Assembly: GCF_009695765.1 (NCBI RefSeq)
Contig: NZ_VUNI01000027.1
Location: forward strand, 1-36,631
DNA from: Roseburia porci
GTDB lineage: Bacteria > Bacillota > Clostridia > Lachnospirales > Lachnospiraceae
Direction: 5' to 3'
DNA length: 36,631 nucleotides
The notes below the pieces were generated by a model. It searched no databases and had not been told where the DNA came from. It was given only the letters and a program-made list of their open reading frames with translations. The position numbers were made by a program, and so were the translations under genes. Shown in pieces: positions 16,976 through 26,109 of the stretch; the stretch's first letter is position 1; each line of letters opens with the position of its first letter.

Positions 16976-18697
16976 TTAGAATTTGCGGAACCGGTCATAA
17001 CGCTCCTGCGCCAGCTGTTCTCCGCTCTTTCCATCCTGTTTCTTCAGGAATTCCTTCAGATGTCCCTTCATATAGTTTGCGATCGATGTAAGTGCACTTT
17101 CATCCGCTCCGCCGTACTCCGGAATGATATCTTCGATGATCTGAAGTGCTTTCAGATCCTGTGCTGTGATTCTCATAACTCCTGCGGCTTCTTTTGCACG
17201 TTTTCCGTCTTTCCACAGAATTGATGCAAATCCTTCCGGTGAAAGTACACAGTAGGTTGCGTTTTCCATCATCCATACTTCATTTCCGACAGAAAGTGCA
17301 AGTGCTCCACCACTTCCACCTTCTCCGATCATCATGCAAAGTACAGGAACTTTCAGACCGGACATTTCAAACAGGTTCCGCGCAATTGCCTCACCCTGTC
17401 CGTTTTCCTCAGCTTCCATTCCCGGATAGGCACCGGATGTATTTACAAAGGTAATGACCGGACGATTGAATTTTTCTGCCTGCTTCATAAGGCGCAGGGC
17501 CTTACGGTATCCTTCTGGCGATGGCATTCCGTAATTATGTACCATACAGTCTTTTAAGTCTTTTCCTTTGTTGACACCGATTACGGTTACCGGCTGGCCA
17601 TCCAGCCATGCGATTCCTCCTGTGATTGCAGGATCATCACGGAAATAACGGTCACCATGCATTTCCATATAGTCATCAAAGATCTCATGGATATAATCAT
17701 CGGCACCAAGACGGCTTACCTGACGTGCTGCGGTTACTTTCTGCCATGCTGAAAGCGGTGTTGATTTTGCCTGACGTTCCTTCATAAGCTCTGTCGGCTC
17801 GTATTTGTCATCCTGATGGAGCGGATCAAAGTTCGCATAACCTTCCAGATGATGATGTGCCTTTAAGATCTTATAAAGTGTCATCTTTAAGTCTTTACGT
17901 TCCACGATCTGGTCAACAAATCCATGCTCCAGCTGGAATTCAGCTCTCTGGAATCCATCCGGAAGCTTCTGTCCGATTGTCTGTTCGATTACTCGCGGTC
18001 CCGCAAAACCGATCAGTGCTCCAGGCTCTGCAAGAATAATGTCCCCAAGCATTGCAAAGCTGGCTGTTACACCACCGGTTGTCGGATCGGTAAGAACCGG
18101 CACATAAAGCAGTCCTGCATCGGAATGTTTCTTTAAGGCTGCGGATGTTTTTGCCATCTGCATCAGTGAAACAATTCCTTCCTGCATTCTGGCTCCACCA
18201 GAACAGCAGAATAAAATAACCGGCAGTTTCTGTTCTGTCGCTTTTTCTACTGCGTATGCGATCTTCTCGCCTACCACATGCCCCATGCTTCCCATAAGGA
18301 ATCTTGCATCGATGACGCCGATTACGGTCTCTTCCCCATACACTTTACCTTTTCCGACGACAACACCTTCTGCAAGTCCGGTCTTTTCCTGGGTTGCCTG
18401 AAGTTTTTCTTCATATCCTGGGAAATCCAGGGGGTTGGATATCTCAATATCGTCATACCAGGACTCAAATGACTGCGCATCGATTACCATTTTAATACGG
18501 TTTTTGGCACGTACACGGAAATAATATCCACATTCATAGCAGACATATTTGCCTTTGACTACTTCATCTTTGTTCAGTTCTTTTCCGCATGCCTTACAGG
18601 TTACGGTTGCAGGAGCCTCCGGTACAGGTGCTGCTGCGGCTCCGCTTGTTTTTTCATCTGATTTTCTATGATTTTTTAATCGTTCTAATACACTCAT
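16976..18697 (-). CDS. accDA: Acetyl-CoA carboxylase carboxyltransferase, fused beta-alpha
   Basis: The 573-residue protein joins AccD (about 1-290) and AccA (about 300-573). The N-terminus carries the AccD zinc ribbon CKACG...CYECG at about residues 34-56. The beta half has [12 protein letters not shown] and [13 protein letters not shown]. The alpha half has [35 protein letters not shown] and [13 protein letters not shown]. Together they transfer the carboxyl group from carboxybiotin to acetyl-CoA, forming malonyl-CoA for FabD. Separate subunits are usual in most bacteria; fusions occur in some Clostridia. The biotin carrier (accB) and biotin carboxylase (accC) that would complete the complex are not in this operon or window. 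The gene begins 11 bp after fabZ. Confidence 0.93.
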   Translation of the reverse strand: MSVLERLKNHRKSDEKTSGAAAAPVPEAPATVTCKACGKELNKDEVVKGKYVCYECGYYFRVRAKNRIKMVIDAQSFESWYDDIEISNPLDFPGYEEKLQATQEKTGLAEGVVVGKGKVYGEETVIGVIDARFLMGSMGHVVGEKIAYAVEKATEQKLPVILFCCSGGARMQEGIVSLMQMAKTSAALKKHSDAGLLYVPVLTDPTTGGVTASFAMLGDIILAEPGALIGFAGPRVIEQTIGQKLPDGFQRAEFQLEHGFVDQIVERKDLKMTLYKILKAHHHLEGYANFDPLHQDDKYEPTELMKERQAKSTPLSAWQKVTAARQVSRLGADDYIHEIFDDYMEMHGDRYFRDDPAITGGIAWLDGQPVTVIGVNKGKDLKDCMVHNYGMPSPEGYRKALRLMKQAEKFNRPVITFVNTSGAYPGMEAEENGQGEAIARNLFEMSGLKVPVLCMMIGEGGSGGALALSVGNEVWMMENATYCVLSPEGFASILWKDGKRAKEAAGVMRITAQDLKALQIIEDIIPEYGGADESALTSIANYMKGHLKEFLKKQDGKSGEQLAQERYDRFRKF

Positions 18698-18708
18698 CTT
18701 ATCATCTA

Positions 18709-19137
18709 TCAGCCTATGGCGAAGGTCAGCTCCGCAATGCAGGCGATTTTTCCGTCCACATAGGCAGTCGCTTTGCCAATACCGATCGGTCCTTTCACTT
18801 TGATTATTTCTGTTTCAAGTGTCAGCACATCGCCTGGCACTACTTTCTGCTTGAATTTGGCATGGTTGATTCCTGCAAAATATGCTGTTTTTCCTTTCCA
18901 TTCCGGCTGGGAAAGTATTGCTACTGCTCCAGTCTGTGCCAGTGCCTCAATGATCAGCACCCCCGGCATGACCGGGTTTCCAGGAAAATGCCCTGCAAAA
19001 TATGGCTCGTGAAAGCTTACGGCTTTTTTTGCGACAGCACGCACTCCGCTTTCCAGTTCTTCCACGGTGTCAATCAGTAAAAACGGGTGGCGATGCGGCA
19101 GAATCTCCATGATTTCAGCTGTATTTAATACTGACAT
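18709..19137 (-). CDS. fabZ: 3-hydroxyacyl-ACP dehydratase
   Basis: This 142-residue hot-dog-fold enzyme removes water from 3-hydroxyacyl-ACP to give trans-2-enoyl-ACP. The start [13 protein letters not shown] and the active-site segment [19 protein letters not shown] carry the catalytic histidine (in [10 protein letters not shown]) and glutamate (in IIEALAQ). The length is typical of FabZ and shorter than FabA. Its ATG is separated from the fabF stop by a single base, and accDA follows 11 bp later, so translation is probably coupled. Confidence 0.94.
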   Translation of the reverse strand: MSVLNTAEIMEILPHRHPFLLIDTVEELESGVRAVAKKAVSFHEPYFAGHFPGNPVMPGVLIIEALAQTGAVAILSQPEWKGKTAYFAGINHAKFKQKVVPGDVLTLETEIIKVKGPIGIGKATAYVDGKIACIAELTFAIG

Positions 19138-19138
19138 G

Positions 19139-20374
19139 TTATCCCTCGTACTTTCTGATCAGAATACTTGCATTATGTCCGCCAAATCCAAGAGAATTGC
19201 TCAGTGCATATTCTACCGGCATCTCGCATGCTTCCTTACAATAATCAAGGTCGATCTCCTCGTCCGGTGTCTCATATCCAACGGTTGCATGAATATAACC
19301 ATCCTGGATTGTTTTTACACAGGTAACGAATTCAATTGCTCCGGCTGCTCCAAGAAGATGTCCGATCATAGATTTGGTCGAATTGATCTTCAATTTGGAT
19401 GCCTGATCTCCAAACGCAAGTTTGATAGCGCGTGTCTCGAACAGGTCATTGTGGTGTGTTCCGGTTCCGTGTGCATTGATGTATGTGATGTCTTCCGGTT
19501 TTGCACCTGCATCCTGAATTGCATTGGTCATAGCTCTTGCAGCGCCGCCACCATCTTCCTGTGGAGATGTGATATGATATGCGTCTGCGGAGCATCCATA
19601 TCCGACAACCTCTGCATAGATCTTAGCTCCGCGAGCTTTCGCATGCTCAAGTTCTTCGAGTACTACGACTGCAGATCCTTCTCCCATGACAAATCCGCTT
19701 CTTTTTTTGTCAAACGGAAGGGAACATTTTGTTGGATCATCTACGGTAGATAATGCAGTCAATGAAGTAAATCCTGCAATTCCGATCGGAGTAATGGCAG
19801 CTTCAGTTCCTCCGGCTACCATCACATCTGCCTCGCCATACTGGATGGAACGGAATGCTTCACCGATGGTATTCGTTCCGGTTGCACATGCTGTCACGTC
19901 GTTGATGCTTTTTCCTTTTAATCCAAAATGAATGGAAACATTGCCAGCGGCCATATTGGAGATCATCATCGGAACAAGAAGCGGATTGACACGTGATGGT
20001 CCTTTTTCCAGAAGCTTTTTATACTCGCGCTCCACAGCCTGCAGACTTCCAACACCGGATCCGATCGCACATCCGACCATATACGGATCTTCCTTTTCCA
20101 TTACAATTCCGGAATCCTCGATTGCTTCCTTTGCAGCTGCTACTGCATACTGACAGAACAGTTCCATTCTTTTTGCAGATTTGAACTCCATATAGTTCTT
20201 CGGGTCAAAATCCTTTACTTCGGCTGCAAGATGTGCCTTATATTCTGATGCGTCAAAATGTGTGATCTCACCAAAGCCGATCTTCTGCTCATGAACACTC
20301 TTCCAGAATTCCTCTACGCTTAATCCGATTGGGGTGATTGCTCCCATACCGGTTACTACAACTCTTCTACTCAT
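19139..20374 (-). CDS. fabF: 3-oxoacyl-ACP synthase II
   Basis: This 411-residue elongating condensing enzyme extends acyl-ACP with malonyl-ACP. The catalytic cysteine is in [10 protein letters not shown], and the two histidines are in [11 protein letters not shown] and [14 protein letters not shown]. The C-terminal [12 protein letters not shown] loop is complete. It is the only elongating ketosynthase in the operon, so straight-chain elongation must rest on it. In the streptococcal cluster accB follows fabF; here fabZ follows directly. Confidence 0.95.
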   Translation of the reverse strand: MSRRVVVTGMGAITPIGLSVEEFWKSVHEQKIGFGEITHFDASEYKAHLAAEVKDFDPKNYMEFKSAKRMELFCQYAVAAAKEAIEDSGIVMEKEDPYMVGCAIGSGVGSLQAVEREYKKLLEKGPSRVNPLLVPMMISNMAAGNVSIHFGLKGKSINDVTACATGTNTIGEAFRSIQYGEADVMVAGGTEAAITPIGIAGFTSLTALSTVDDPTKCSLPFDKKRSGFVMGEGSAVVVLEELEHAKARGAKIYAEVVGYGCSADAYHITSPQEDGGGAARAMTNAIQDAGAKPEDITYINAHGTGTHHNDLFETRAIKLAFGDQASKLKINSTKSMIGHLLGAAGAIEFVTCVKTIQDGYIHATVGYETPDEEIDLDYCKEACEMPVEYALSNSLGFGGHNASILIRKYEG

Positions 20375-20385
20375 GCTATTTCCTC

Positions 20386-21126
20386 CTAAATTGCCATTCC
20401 GCCATCGACAGACAATACCTGGCCGGTAATATAGTCTGAATCCTCTGATGCCAGAAAAAGCACTGCTTTTGCAATATCCTTTACGGTTCCAGCCCGCTGT
20501 AACGGAATCTGTGCAAGTATTCCTTCTTTTGCCCGATCCGATAAAACGTCTGTCATATCTGTAGTCACAAATCCAGGTGCAACGGCATTCACATTAATGC
20601 CACGGCTTGCCAGTTCTCTTGCCACTGATTTCGTAAGTCCGATCACTCCGGCTTTGCTCGCAGAATAGTTTGCCTGACCGGCATTTCCAAGAATTCCGGA
20701 TACGGAAGACAGGTTAATGATCTTACCTGCACGCTGTTTTAACATCTGTCTGGATAAATGCCGGATCGTGTTAAAGGTTCCTTTCAGATTGATATCCAGC
20801 ACGCGGTCAAAATCTTCTTCACTCATTTTCATAAGGAGACCATCTCTGGTAATTCCTGCATTGTTCACAAGAATGTCCACATGACCATGTTTTTCCACGA
20901 TCGCCTTTATCATTTCTCCACATGCTTCAAAATCAGAGACATCACACTGCATTGCCTCGGCTTTTCCACCGGCTGCCACAATCTCGGACACCGTGTCCTC
21001 CGCAGCCTTTACGGATCCATTGTAATTTACAATGACATATGCGCCATTTGCAGCCAGTTCCGCAGCGATTGCTTTTCCGATTCCTCTTCCGGCTCCGGTT
21101 ACAAGTGCAATTTTATCGGTTAACAT
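20386..21126 (-). CDS. fabG: 3-oxoacyl-ACP reductase
   Basis: This short-chain dehydrogenase (246 residues from the ATG at 21126) reduces 3-oxoacyl-ACP with [17 protein letters not shown] binds the nucleotide, [14 protein letters not shown] is the structural motif, and Ser (in LSSVSG) with NYSASKAG supply the catalytic Ser-Tyr-Lys. The chosen start has GGAGG 12 bases upstream and overlaps the fabD 3' end by 14 bp; a longer frame upstream has no ribosome binding site. Confidence 0.94.
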   Translation of the reverse strand: MLTDKIALVTGAGRGIGKAIAAELAANGAYVIVNYNGSVKAAEDTVSEIVAAGGKAEAMQCDVSDFEACGEMIKAIVEKHGHVDILVNNAGITRDGLLMKMSEEDFDRVLDINLKGTFNTIRHLSRQMLKQRAGKIINLSSVSGILGNAGQANYSASKAGVIGLTKSVARELASRGINVNAVAPGFVTTDMTDVLSDRAKEGILAQIPLQRAGTVKDIAKAVLFLASEDSDYITGQVLSVDGGMAI

Positions 21127-22039
21127 AATTTTCAAAATCCTCCAACTTGTCAATGCTTACGGCTTTGAGTTCACGGTTGATCTTTCTTAAAAATCCGCTC
21201 AGCGTTTTTCCAGGTCCGATCTCAATAAATGTATCCGCGCCGTCTGCGATCATACGCTCAACGCTCTGCTGCCAGCGAACCGGTGAAGATACCTGACGGA
21301 TCAGATAATCTTTTACCTGGGATGGATCTGTCACATAATCTGCTGTAACATTTGTAATGTATGGAATCTGTGCCGGATGAATGGTAACCGGTTCCAATGC
21401 TTCGCCAAGTTTTGCGCCTGCACCTTCCAGCATTTTCGAATGAAATGGTCCGCTTACCTTCAGCGGTACAACTCTTCTTGCGCCTTCATCTGCAAGTCTT
21501 GTTCCGGCAATTTCCACAGCCTCTTTCTGACCGGTGATTACAATCTGTCCCGGGCAGTTATAATTTGCGATGGAAACTACTTTCTGTGTCTCCTGCTGTG
21601 TCTTCTCACAAACTTCTGCGATCTTCTCTGCATCCAGTCCAAGCACTGCTGACATAGCTCCTCCGACCGGAACTGCCTCCTGCATATAAAGTCCTCTTTT
21701 CCGGACAACTGCAAATGCATCATCCATGCTCATTGTTCCGGATGCGATCAAGGCTCCATACTCTCCAAGGCTGAGTCCTGCCGTCATATCTGCCTTTACT
21801 CCTGCATTGGTCAGCACTTTCCAGATTGCTGCCTCTGTTGTCAGCATTGCAATCTGTGTATATTCTGTAATGTTGATCTTATCATTTTCCTCAAAACACA
21901 ATGCTGCTACATCAAGTCCTGCAGCTTTGCCTGCAAGTTCATATGTTTCCTTTGCTTCCGGGAATTTATCATAAAATTCTTTTCCCATTCCAATATACTG
22001 TGCTCCCTGACCTGGAAACATAAATACTGTCTTACCCAT
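21113..22039 (-). CDS. fabD: Malonyl-CoA:ACP transacylase
   Basis: This 308-residue enzyme loads malonate from malonyl-CoA onto acyl carrier protein. [12 protein letters not shown] opens the protein, [10 protein letters not shown] (GxSxG) holds the catalytic serine and GPFHSKML the catalytic histidine. It follows fabK by 27 bp and overlaps fabG. The size is standard and it looks fully functional. Confidence 0.95.
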   Translation of the reverse strand: MGKTVFMFPGQGAQYIGMGKEFYDKFPEAKETYELAGKAAGLDVAALCFEENDKINITEYTQIAMLTTEAAIWKVLTNAGVKADMTAGLSLGEYGALIASGTMSMDDAFAVVRKRGLYMQEAVPVGGAMSAVLGLDAEKIAEVCEKTQQETQKVVSIANYNCPGQIVITGQKEAVEIAGTRLADEGARRVVPLKVSGPFHSKMLEGAGAKLGEALEPVTIHPAQIPYITNVTADYVTDPSQVKDYLIRQVSSPVRWQQSVERMIADGADTFIEIGPGKTLSGFLRKINRELKAVSIDKLEDFENYVNR

Positions 22040-22066
22040 TTCAGTCCTCCATCTTAATACAAATGC

Positions 22067-23008
22067 TTATTTCCATTCCTCATAAGAATTCTTAATTGCC
22101 TGTCTGGCGCCCTGCATAACATCAAGAATGATCTCTTTGCAGGTCTCTTCTTTTTTGATAAGTCCGGAAATCTGTCCTGCCATAACGCTTCCGCTTGTGA
22201 CATCACCTTCCACAACAGCTTTGCGGAGTGATCCGAGTGTCATCTTTTCCAGTTCTTCCAAAGATGCCCCTTCTTTTTCCATTTTCAGGTATGCCTTTGT
22301 CATCTGGTTTCTTAAAACGCGGATCGGATGTCCGTTCGCTGTTCCCGTCACTTCGGAATCTATATCTTTTGCTTTGATGATTTTCTGCTTGTAATTCTCA
22401 TGTACGGTGCATTCTTTTGCAGTCACAAATCTTGTTCCCATCTGAACTGCCTCTGCGCCAAGCATCATAGCTGCGGCAAATCCTCTTCCATCACCGATTC
22501 CACCGGCTGCGATGACCGGGATCTCCACTGCATCTGCCACCTGTGGAACAAGCGTCATTGTTGTTGCTTTTCCAATATGTCCGCCGGATTCCATACCTTC
22601 TGCGATGACTGCGTCCACGCCGCCACGCTCCATCAGTTTTGCAAGTGCAACGCTTGCAACGACCGGGATTACTTTTACTCCGGCCTCTTTCCACATCTGG
22701 ACGTATTTTCCAGGATTACCTGCTCCGGTTGTTACAACCTTTACTTTTTCCTCTGCAATGATCTGTGCAATCTGATCCGCTTCCGGATTCATCAGCATAA
22801 GGTTGACACCAAATGGCTTGTCGGTTGCTTTCTTTGCCTGTTTGATCTGTTCACGGATCCATGATGCCGGAGCACCACCGGCGCCGATAATTCCAAGTCC
22901 ACCGGCTTCTGAAACTGCGGTAGCAAGCTCATACGTTGCCACCCATGCCATTCCTCCCTGAATGATTGGATATTCGATTCCGAGAAGATCACATATTCTT
23001 GTTTTCAT
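22067..23008 (-). CDS. fabK: Enoyl-ACP reductase II (FMN)
   Basis: This 313-residue FMN-dependent TIM-barrel reductase performs the last step of each elongation cycle with NAD(P)H. The start YPIIQGGMAWVA, the flavin region IAEGMESGGHIG and PVIAAGGIGDGRG, and MGTRFVTAKEC fit FabK of the 2-nitropropane dioxygenase superfamily. It replaces FabI, which was not seen here. FabK enzymes are insensitive to triclosan. Its ATG shares one base with the acpP stop (TAATG), so the two are translationally coupled. Confidence 0.94.
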   Translation of the reverse strand: MKTRICDLLGIEYPIIQGGMAWVATYELATAVSEAGGLGIIGAGGAPASWIREQIKQAKKATDKPFGVNLMLMNPEADQIAQIIAEEKVKVVTTGAGNPGKYVQMWKEAGVKVIPVVASVALAKLMERGGVDAVIAEGMESGGHIGKATTMTLVPQVADAVEIPVIAAGGIGDGRGFAAAMMLGAEAVQMGTRFVTAKECTVHENYKQKIIKAKDIDSEVTGTANGHPIRVLRNQMTKAYLKMEKEGASLEELEKMTLGSLRKAVVEGDVTSGSVMAGQISGLIKKEETCKEIILDVMQGARQAIKNSYEEWK

Positions 23009-23241
23009 TATGCTTCAACACCCTTGTTTTTCAGATATTCCATAACGTCATTTACAGTTGCCATTTTCTCAAGATCTTCTGTAGGAATCTCAACCCCGAA
23101 TTCCTCTTCCATAGACATGATCAGTTCAAATAAATCCAGAGAGTCTGCTCCAAGGTCATCTTTAAAGTTTGTCTCCGGTTTGATGGTTGCTGCGTCAACT
23201 CCAAGCTGGTCTGCGATCATTTCTTTCATTTTTTCTAACAT
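23008..23241 (-). CDS. acpP: Acyl carrier protein
   Basis: This 77-residue acidic four-helix protein carries the growing acyl chain. The phosphopantetheine serine is in [19 protein letters not shown] (about residue 37), in the usual DSL motif. It is the first gene of the nine-gene fatty acid operon, read from a consensus promoter with a FabT-type operator. Because it is at the head of the transcript it should be the most expressed product, in keeping with its high cellular demand. Confidence 0.95.
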   Translation of the reverse strand: MLEKMKEMIADQLGVDAATIKPETNFKDDLGADSLDLFELIMSMEEEFGVEIPTEDLEKMATVNDVMEYLKNKGVEA

Positions 23242-23288
23242 AGTCGTATTCTCCTTATAATTCTTTCCTTTTATTTTGCCTATGCAAT

Positions 23289-23305
23289 AATTTGATTATC
23301 AAACT
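23289..23305 (-). promoter_or_regulatory. FabT operator ahead of acpP
   Basis: AATTTGATTATCAAACT is an inverted repeat with one mismatch, and its core TTTGATTATCAAA equals the FabT-box core known from streptococci. It lies about 7-23 bases past the expected transcription start, where a bound repressor would block the polymerase. A weaker look-alike (TTTGAGAAGCAAA on the minus strand) sits just upstream. Confidence 0.8.
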
Positions 23306-23318
23306 ATTTGCTTCTCAA

Positions 23319-23347
23319 AGTATATTTGTCTTAAGAAAAAATGTCAA
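23319..23347 (-). promoter_or_regulatory. Promoter of the fatty acid operon
   Basis: Perfect -35 TTGACA (23342-23347), exactly 17 bp, and -10 TATACT (23319-23324) face acpP. Transcription would begin near 23312 and leave a leader of about 70 bases that contains the FabT operator. Confidence 0.85.
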
Positions 23348-23396
23348 TATATTTTTAAATTTCTTATCTACAAAAGCAGTCGAAATCTGTTATGAG

Positions 23397-23425
23397 TTGA
23401 CGAAATATGGAAAAAAGATTATTCT
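23397..23425 (+). promoter_or_regulatory. Promoter of thiT
   Basis: TTGACG (23397-23402), 17 bp, TATTCT (23420-23425). The transcript would start near 23432, giving a leader of only about 23 bases with AGGAGG. Confidence 0.65.
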
Positions 23426-23454
23426 AAAGAGCGTATAAAAAGGAGGAGTTTCTT

Positions 23455-24123
23455 ATGTCATTTTTTGTAAATGCAGTCGCTGATGAATACGGCGACATCA
23501 CGTATCAGCCAACAATGGCAGGCTTTACCGCTCTTGTTATTCTTATGATTGCAATCCTGTTACTCGGATGTGCTCTCTTTGGAAAAAAGAAGAAGTTTGA
23601 TGCCAAACAGCTGGCATTCTCGGCTATGGCAATTGCCCTGGCTGTTGTTACTTCCATGTTAAAGATCTTCCACATGCCTATGGGTGGTTCGGTTACTTTA
23701 TTCAGCATGCTGTTCATCGTTCTGATCGGTTACTGGTATGGTCTCGGTGCTGGTCTTACCACAGCGATCGCTTATGGATTTCTTCAGCTGATCATTGATC
23801 CATACATCTTAAGCGTTCCTCAGATGCTCGTTGATTACATCTTCGCTTTTGGTGCACTTGGATTATCCGGAATCTTTACCAATTCCAAATACGGTCTGGT
23901 CAAAGGTTACATTGCCGGCGTACTCGGAAGATATTTCTTCGCATTCCTGTCCGGATGGATCTTCTTCGGTGCTTACGCTCCGGATACTTTCCCGAACGCA
24001 ATCGTATACTCACTGGCTTATAACGGTGCATACCTTGGTGCTGAGGCGGCACTGACACTGATCGTGATTGCGATCCCGCCAGTACACAAAGCACTTGCCT
24101 ATGTAAAAACACTTGCCGAGTAA
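23455..24123 (+). CDS. thiT: ECF-type thiamine transporter substrate-binding component
   Basis: This 222-residue membrane protein has about six hydrophobic segments and looks like ThiT, the S component that binds thiamine and pairs with the shared EcfA/A'/T energising module. The stretch FHMPMGGSVTLFSML, then IGYWYGLGAG and IIDPYILSVPQMLVDY, match the family's thiamine-site loops. About 45 extra residues precede the family core. AGGAGG lies 9 bases before the ATG. The Ecf module is not in the window. It diverges from the fatty acid operon and ends at a strong terminator. Unlike many thiT genes it shows no TPP riboswitch. Confidence 0.85.
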   Translation: MSFFVNAVADEYGDITYQPTMAGFTALVILMIAILLLGCALFGKKKKFDAKQLAFSAMAIALAVVTSMLKIFHMPMGGSVTLFSMLFIVLIGYWYGLGAGLTTAIAYGFLQLIIDPYILSVPQMLVDYIFAFGALGLSGIFTNSKYGLVKGYIAGVLGRYFFAFLSGWIFFGAYAPDTFPNAIVYSLAYNGAYLGAEAALTLIVIAIPPVHKALAYVKTLAE

Positions 24124-24143
24124 GTGATTGAAAAACACAACGC

Positions 24144-24185
24144 AAAAGGGCGTGTGAAAAACCAAGGTTTTTCACACGCCCTTTT
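24144..24185. terminator. Bidirectional terminator between thiT and glcK
   Basis: A perfect 20-bp stem (24144-24163 with 24166-24185) and a 2-base loop, starting AAAAGGGCGTGTG and ending CACACGCCCTTTT, so both strands have a T-run. Confidence 0.93.
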
Positions 24186-24202
24186 CGTATGTATCAATTT
24201 GA

Positions 24203-25138
24203 TTACAGGATCATATTCATGCAGCCATACATTCCTGCATCATTTCCAAGTGTTGCAAGTGCAAACTCTGTATTCTGGCATGCATGGAATGCATGTACAA
24301 CAAAGTTCTTGCGAACGACATCAATCAGGATTCTTCCTGCTTTGGATACGCCGCCACCGATGACGATGATCTCAGGATCAACGACACAGCATACATTTGC
24401 AAGTGCTTTACCAAGAATTGCACCGACTTCTTCTACGATTTCGATTGCAAGCTTGTCTCCGGCTTTTGCTTCGTCAAATACGTCTTTTGCCGTAACCTTC
24501 TTCAATCCTCTGAGTGCACTTTCCTCGTCGGTTGCTGCAAGCTTTCTGTTTACGAGACGAACGATTCCGGTTGCAGATGCATACTGCTCCAGACATCCGT
24601 GTTTTCCACATCCGCAGACTTCCGGTTCCTCGTCATTCACACTGATATGTCCGATCTCTCCACCAGCTCCAGCTGCTCCGGAGATCATCTTACCGTCCAC
24701 GATGATTCCACCGCCGACTCCGGTTCCGAGTGTAACCATAACAACGTCTTTATGGCCTTTGCCACCGCCCTGCCACATCTCTCCAAGAGCTGCAACGTTA
24801 GCGTCATTTCCTGCTTTGACTGGAAGTCCTGTTTTCGTGGTAAGGCTGTCTGCAACGTTAAATACATCCCATCCAAGGTTTACGCAGCGGTTTACAACAC
24901 CGTTTGCCTTTACCGGTCCCGGAACACCGACACCGATACCCTGTACGTCGTCTTTGGAAATACCCTCTTTTTCAAGCTTCTGTGCAATTGATTCTGCAAC
25001 ATCATTCAGAATGGAAGCTCCATTATTCTCTGTATTTGTATGTATCTCCCATTTATCAAGCAGCTTTCCGCTTGTCTCAAAGAATCCAATCTTACATGTG
25101 GTTCCACCAATATCCACACCAAATCCGTATTTTTTCAT
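24203..25138 (-). CDS. glcK: ROK-family glucokinase
   Basis: The 311-residue enzyme phosphorylates glucose with ATP in the cytoplasm. DIGGTTCKIGFF is the phosphate-binding loop and GNDANVAALGE contains the catalytic aspartate. GTGVGGGII follows. The ROK zinc site is GEIGHISVND followed by CGCGKHGCLEQYAS. The ATG at 25138 has AGGAGGAG 6 bases upstream; a TTG codon just before it is less likely. No N-terminal helix-turn-helix is present, so it is the kinase and not a ROK repressor such as XylR. A 13-bp palindrome lies over its likely promoter. Confidence 0.92.
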   Translation of the reverse strand: MKKYGFGVDIGGTTCKIGFFETSGKLLDKWEIHTNTENNGASILNDVAESIAQKLEKEGISKDDVQGIGVGVPGPVKANGVVNRCVNLGWDVFNVADSLTTKTGLPVKAGNDANVAALGEMWQGGGKGHKDVVMVTLGTGVGGGIIVDGKMISGAAGAGGEIGHISVNDEEPEVCGCGKHGCLEQYASATGIVRLVNRKLAATDEESALRGLKKVTAKDVFDEAKAGDKLAIEIVEEVGAILGKALANVCCVVDPEIIVIGGGVSKAGRILIDVVRKNFVVHAFHACQNTEFALATLGNDAGMYGCMNMIL

Positions 25139-25163
25139 CAATTCTCCTCCTGATCTTTTAAAA

Positions 25164-25179
25164 ACTAACAGTTAGTATA
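25164..25179 (-). promoter_or_regulatory. Palindrome over the glucokinase promoter
   Basis: ACTAAC-A-GTTAGT (25164-25176) is a perfect inverted repeat. It overlaps TATACT on the minus strand (25174-25179), a possible -10 with TGGAAA 17 bp upstream as a moderate -35. The position suits a repressor operator. Confidence 0.45.
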
Positions 25180-25235
25180 CCATAGTCCAAATAGCGTTTC
25201 CACCCTATTTTCCTACACTTTATACGTTATTTTTT

Positions 25236-26036
25236 CTACATAATTCCAGAAGTACCGCCCATATCCGGTGCATTAGCTGCTCCTGCATCTGCTGCCATAT
25301 CCGGAGTTTCTGTCTCCAGCTCTGTTTCAGCCTCTACAGCGCTCTGTGCCTGCTGCAGCTCACTCATCCGGATTCCGGCATCAGACAATTCCACAATGGC
25401 AGAAGTATTCTCTGTCAGACCTGTACTTCGCTGATTGTCTATGGTGCTCTGCAGATATTTCATATCTGCCTCATTGATCTTTCCAAGCTCATCACTGCGA
25501 TGTATCCGTTTTTTGCGCACGATCTCCTGTTTATCCGACTTCTGTCTGCGTGCCTGTTCCAGCTCTTCCATCGCCATTTTCTGCTCAAGATCCTGTTCTT
25601 TCTGATGAACACGGCGTTTGATCTCCGACTTCTGCTGGCGCTCTTTGGATGCCTTCTGGCGTTCATATTTGCGTTGCAGATTTTCTTCTTCGCGAAGATG
25701 GTTTACTTTCGACTGTGCGCATTTCACCATTCTTTTGGCATGCGCGAGTGCTGCTTCCACTTCACTGTCGTTATATTCCCCGGTTCCAAGACAGCGCTTC
25801 AGACTGCTGACCGTATTCTTGGCTTTTGTAAGCACTGTCGCTGCGGTCCTTGATTTTGTGGCACGGAGGATCTGTGCTGAGATCTCTTTAGAATTATATT
25901 TTAACGACTTTTTGCTGCGTGACTTCCCTGTCCCAATTGTTCCGCTTTGCGAAATTACAGTGTTTCCGGTCGTTATGGATGCACCTGCGATCCCGGCAGC
26001 TGTTCCTCCCTGATTGTTGTTTATGAATAGATTCAT
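25236..26036 (-). CDS. Coiled-coil protein of unknown function
   Basis: I do not recognise this 266-residue protein. The first 45 residues are Gly/Thr/Ser-rich and end in a basic patch. Residues about 50-95 form helices (AKNTVSSLKRCLGTGEYNDS). Residues about 95-185 are a highly charged coiled coil full of Lys, Arg, Glu and Gln. The C-terminus is acidic, then Ala/Gly/Met-rich. It has no signal peptide or membrane segment. AAGGAGG precedes the ATG. It starts 73 bp after the class A penicillin-binding protein, with no terminator between, so they may be co-transcribed. That would fit a structural or envelope-associated role, but this is only contextual. Confidence 0.65.
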   Translation of the reverse strand: MNLFINNNQGGTAAGIAGASITTGNTVISQSGTIGTGKSRSKKSLKYNSKEISAQILRATKSRTAATVLTKAKNTVSSLKRCLGTGEYNDSEVEAALAHAKRMVKCAQSKVNHLREEENLQRKYERQKASKERQQKSEIKRRVHQKEQDLEQKMAMEELEQARRQKSDKQEIVRKKRIHRSDELGKINEADMKYLQSTIDNQRSTGLTENTSAIVELSDAGIRMSELQQAQSAVEAETELETETPDMAADAGAANAPDMGGTSGIM

Positions 26037-26109
26037 CTTTATTTCCTCCTTGAAATAAATTTGAAAAGTTACATAAATCCTGCTGAATTCCAGCTCCTGT
26101 ATTTAATTT

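Noticed and set aside
23240-23460. TPP riboswitch upstream of thiT
   Set aside because: No CUGAGA-type or ACCUGA-type conserved elements are visible and the leader after the likely promoter is too short.
24189-25175. 328-codon + strand frame opposite glucokinase
   Set aside because: It is the mirror of the strongly supported glcK gene, is dominated by Ser/Pro/Thr as antisense frames often are, and has no ribosome binding site.
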